From: Methanobacterium sp. UBA353
GTDB taxonomy: Archaea > Methanobacteriota > Methanobacteria > Methanobacteriales > Methanobacteriaceae
Reading direction: 5' to 3'
NCBI GenBank assembly: GCA_002496805.1
Contig: DALO01000024.1
Coordinates: 1 to 18,052, forward strand
DNA length: 18,052 nt
A program made the translations under genes and the position numbers. The first letter of the stretch is position 1. The number at the start of each line of letters is the position of its first letter. Below are positions 17,902 to 18,052 of the stretch, piece after piece. The notes below the pieces were generated by a model, which did not search any database, was not told where the DNA came from, and saw only the letters and a program-made list of their open reading frames with translations.

Positions 17902-17955
17902 AGGATCATTATGTTTAAAGTTAGACTGAATGATCCTTTTTATCCTATTTTTTTT
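17902..17955 (+). terminator. Stem-loop and T-tract terminator
   Basis: AGGATCATT (17902-17910) pairs perfectly with AATGATCCT (17929-17937) across an 18-base loop. T4 follows at once and T8 at 17948-17955. It starts 28 bp after the stop of the small secreted protein gene. Confidence 0.65.
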
Positions 17956-18052
17956 AAATTGTAGTTTTAGCTTAAAAAGATTCTGTTAAGTTAATGATGA
18001 TAGAGAATTTCTATAAACTGTTTTGGTTTTTTGGTTTTTATGTTTGTTGGTT
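17956..18052. other. T/G-rich right edge, no gene
   Basis: I see no coding frame. agagaatttct at 18002-18012 matches the first 11 bases of the IS end at 8215 and is followed by T/G-rich sequence, but similarity does not clearly continue. ATAGA/TCTAT around 18000-18014 can form a short hairpin. Confidence 0.3.

Noticed and set aside
18002..18012. Third IS end at the right edge (agagaatttct)
   Set aside because: Only 11 bases match and the following sequence does not align convincingly with the element; too little sequence remains to decide.

Overview
The window looks like a cell-surface polysaccharide locus of a low-GC methanogenic archaeon, most likely of the Methanobacteriales (inference, no marker gene present). 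Clues are a DUF1616 membrane protein, a zinc-ribbon/TM/CARDB protein, GGTGA-type ribosome binding sites that sometimes precede TTG starts, and the AT-rich composition. Bacterial-type polymer export genes are common in these archaea.

Layout. (1) 1-5959, plus strand: very AT-rich, multidomain glycosyltransferases. One is cut by the left edge; one carries two GT2 domains; one combines a GT2, a beta-rich domain, a coiled coil and a methyltransferase. All three share the same module of about 122 residues, repeated three times. (2) 6008-7664, minus strand: a two-gene cassette of a hexapeptide acyltransferase followed by a DegT/VioA-type sugar aminotransferase, predicted to make an N-acylated amino sugar nucleotide. 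(3) 7701-9576: an intact IS5-family element next to a decayed, truncated copy of a related element in the same orientation. (4) 9698-12602, plus strand: UDP-glucose 6-dehydrogenase, Wzm-type ABC permease and Wzt-type ATPase in tight succession, ending at a perfect hairpin. (5) 12661-13341, minus strand: zinc-ribbon/TM/CARDB protein whose true start appears to be non-canonical. (6) 13566-15967, plus strand: a WbbL-like GT2 and a WbaP-type polyprenyl-phosphate sugar phosphotransferase. (7) 16044-17270, minus strand: DUF1616 membrane protein. (8) 17511-17873: small secreted acidic, proline-tailed protein followed by a stem-loop/T-tract terminator.

How the parts could work together (inference): the phosphotransferase loads the first sugar on the lipid carrier. 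The GT2 enzymes extend the chain with sugars that include UDP-glucuronate (or a derivative) and an acylamino-deoxy sugar. The methyltransferase fusion may modify or cap the chain, and Wzm/Wzt exports the lipid-linked polymer. The DUF1616, CARDB and proline-rich proteins are candidate envelope components. The glycosyltransferase and amino-sugar half looks more accessory than the ugd-wzm-wzt and wbaP half, and the IS elements lie at the boundary.

The observations most worth checking are the three-copy module, a single-A frameshift that would fuse the first two glycosyltransferase genes, the glycosyltransferase-methyltransferase fusion beside a Wzt lacking a carbohydrate-binding domain, and the zinc ribbon encoded upstream of the only conventional start of the CARDB gene.
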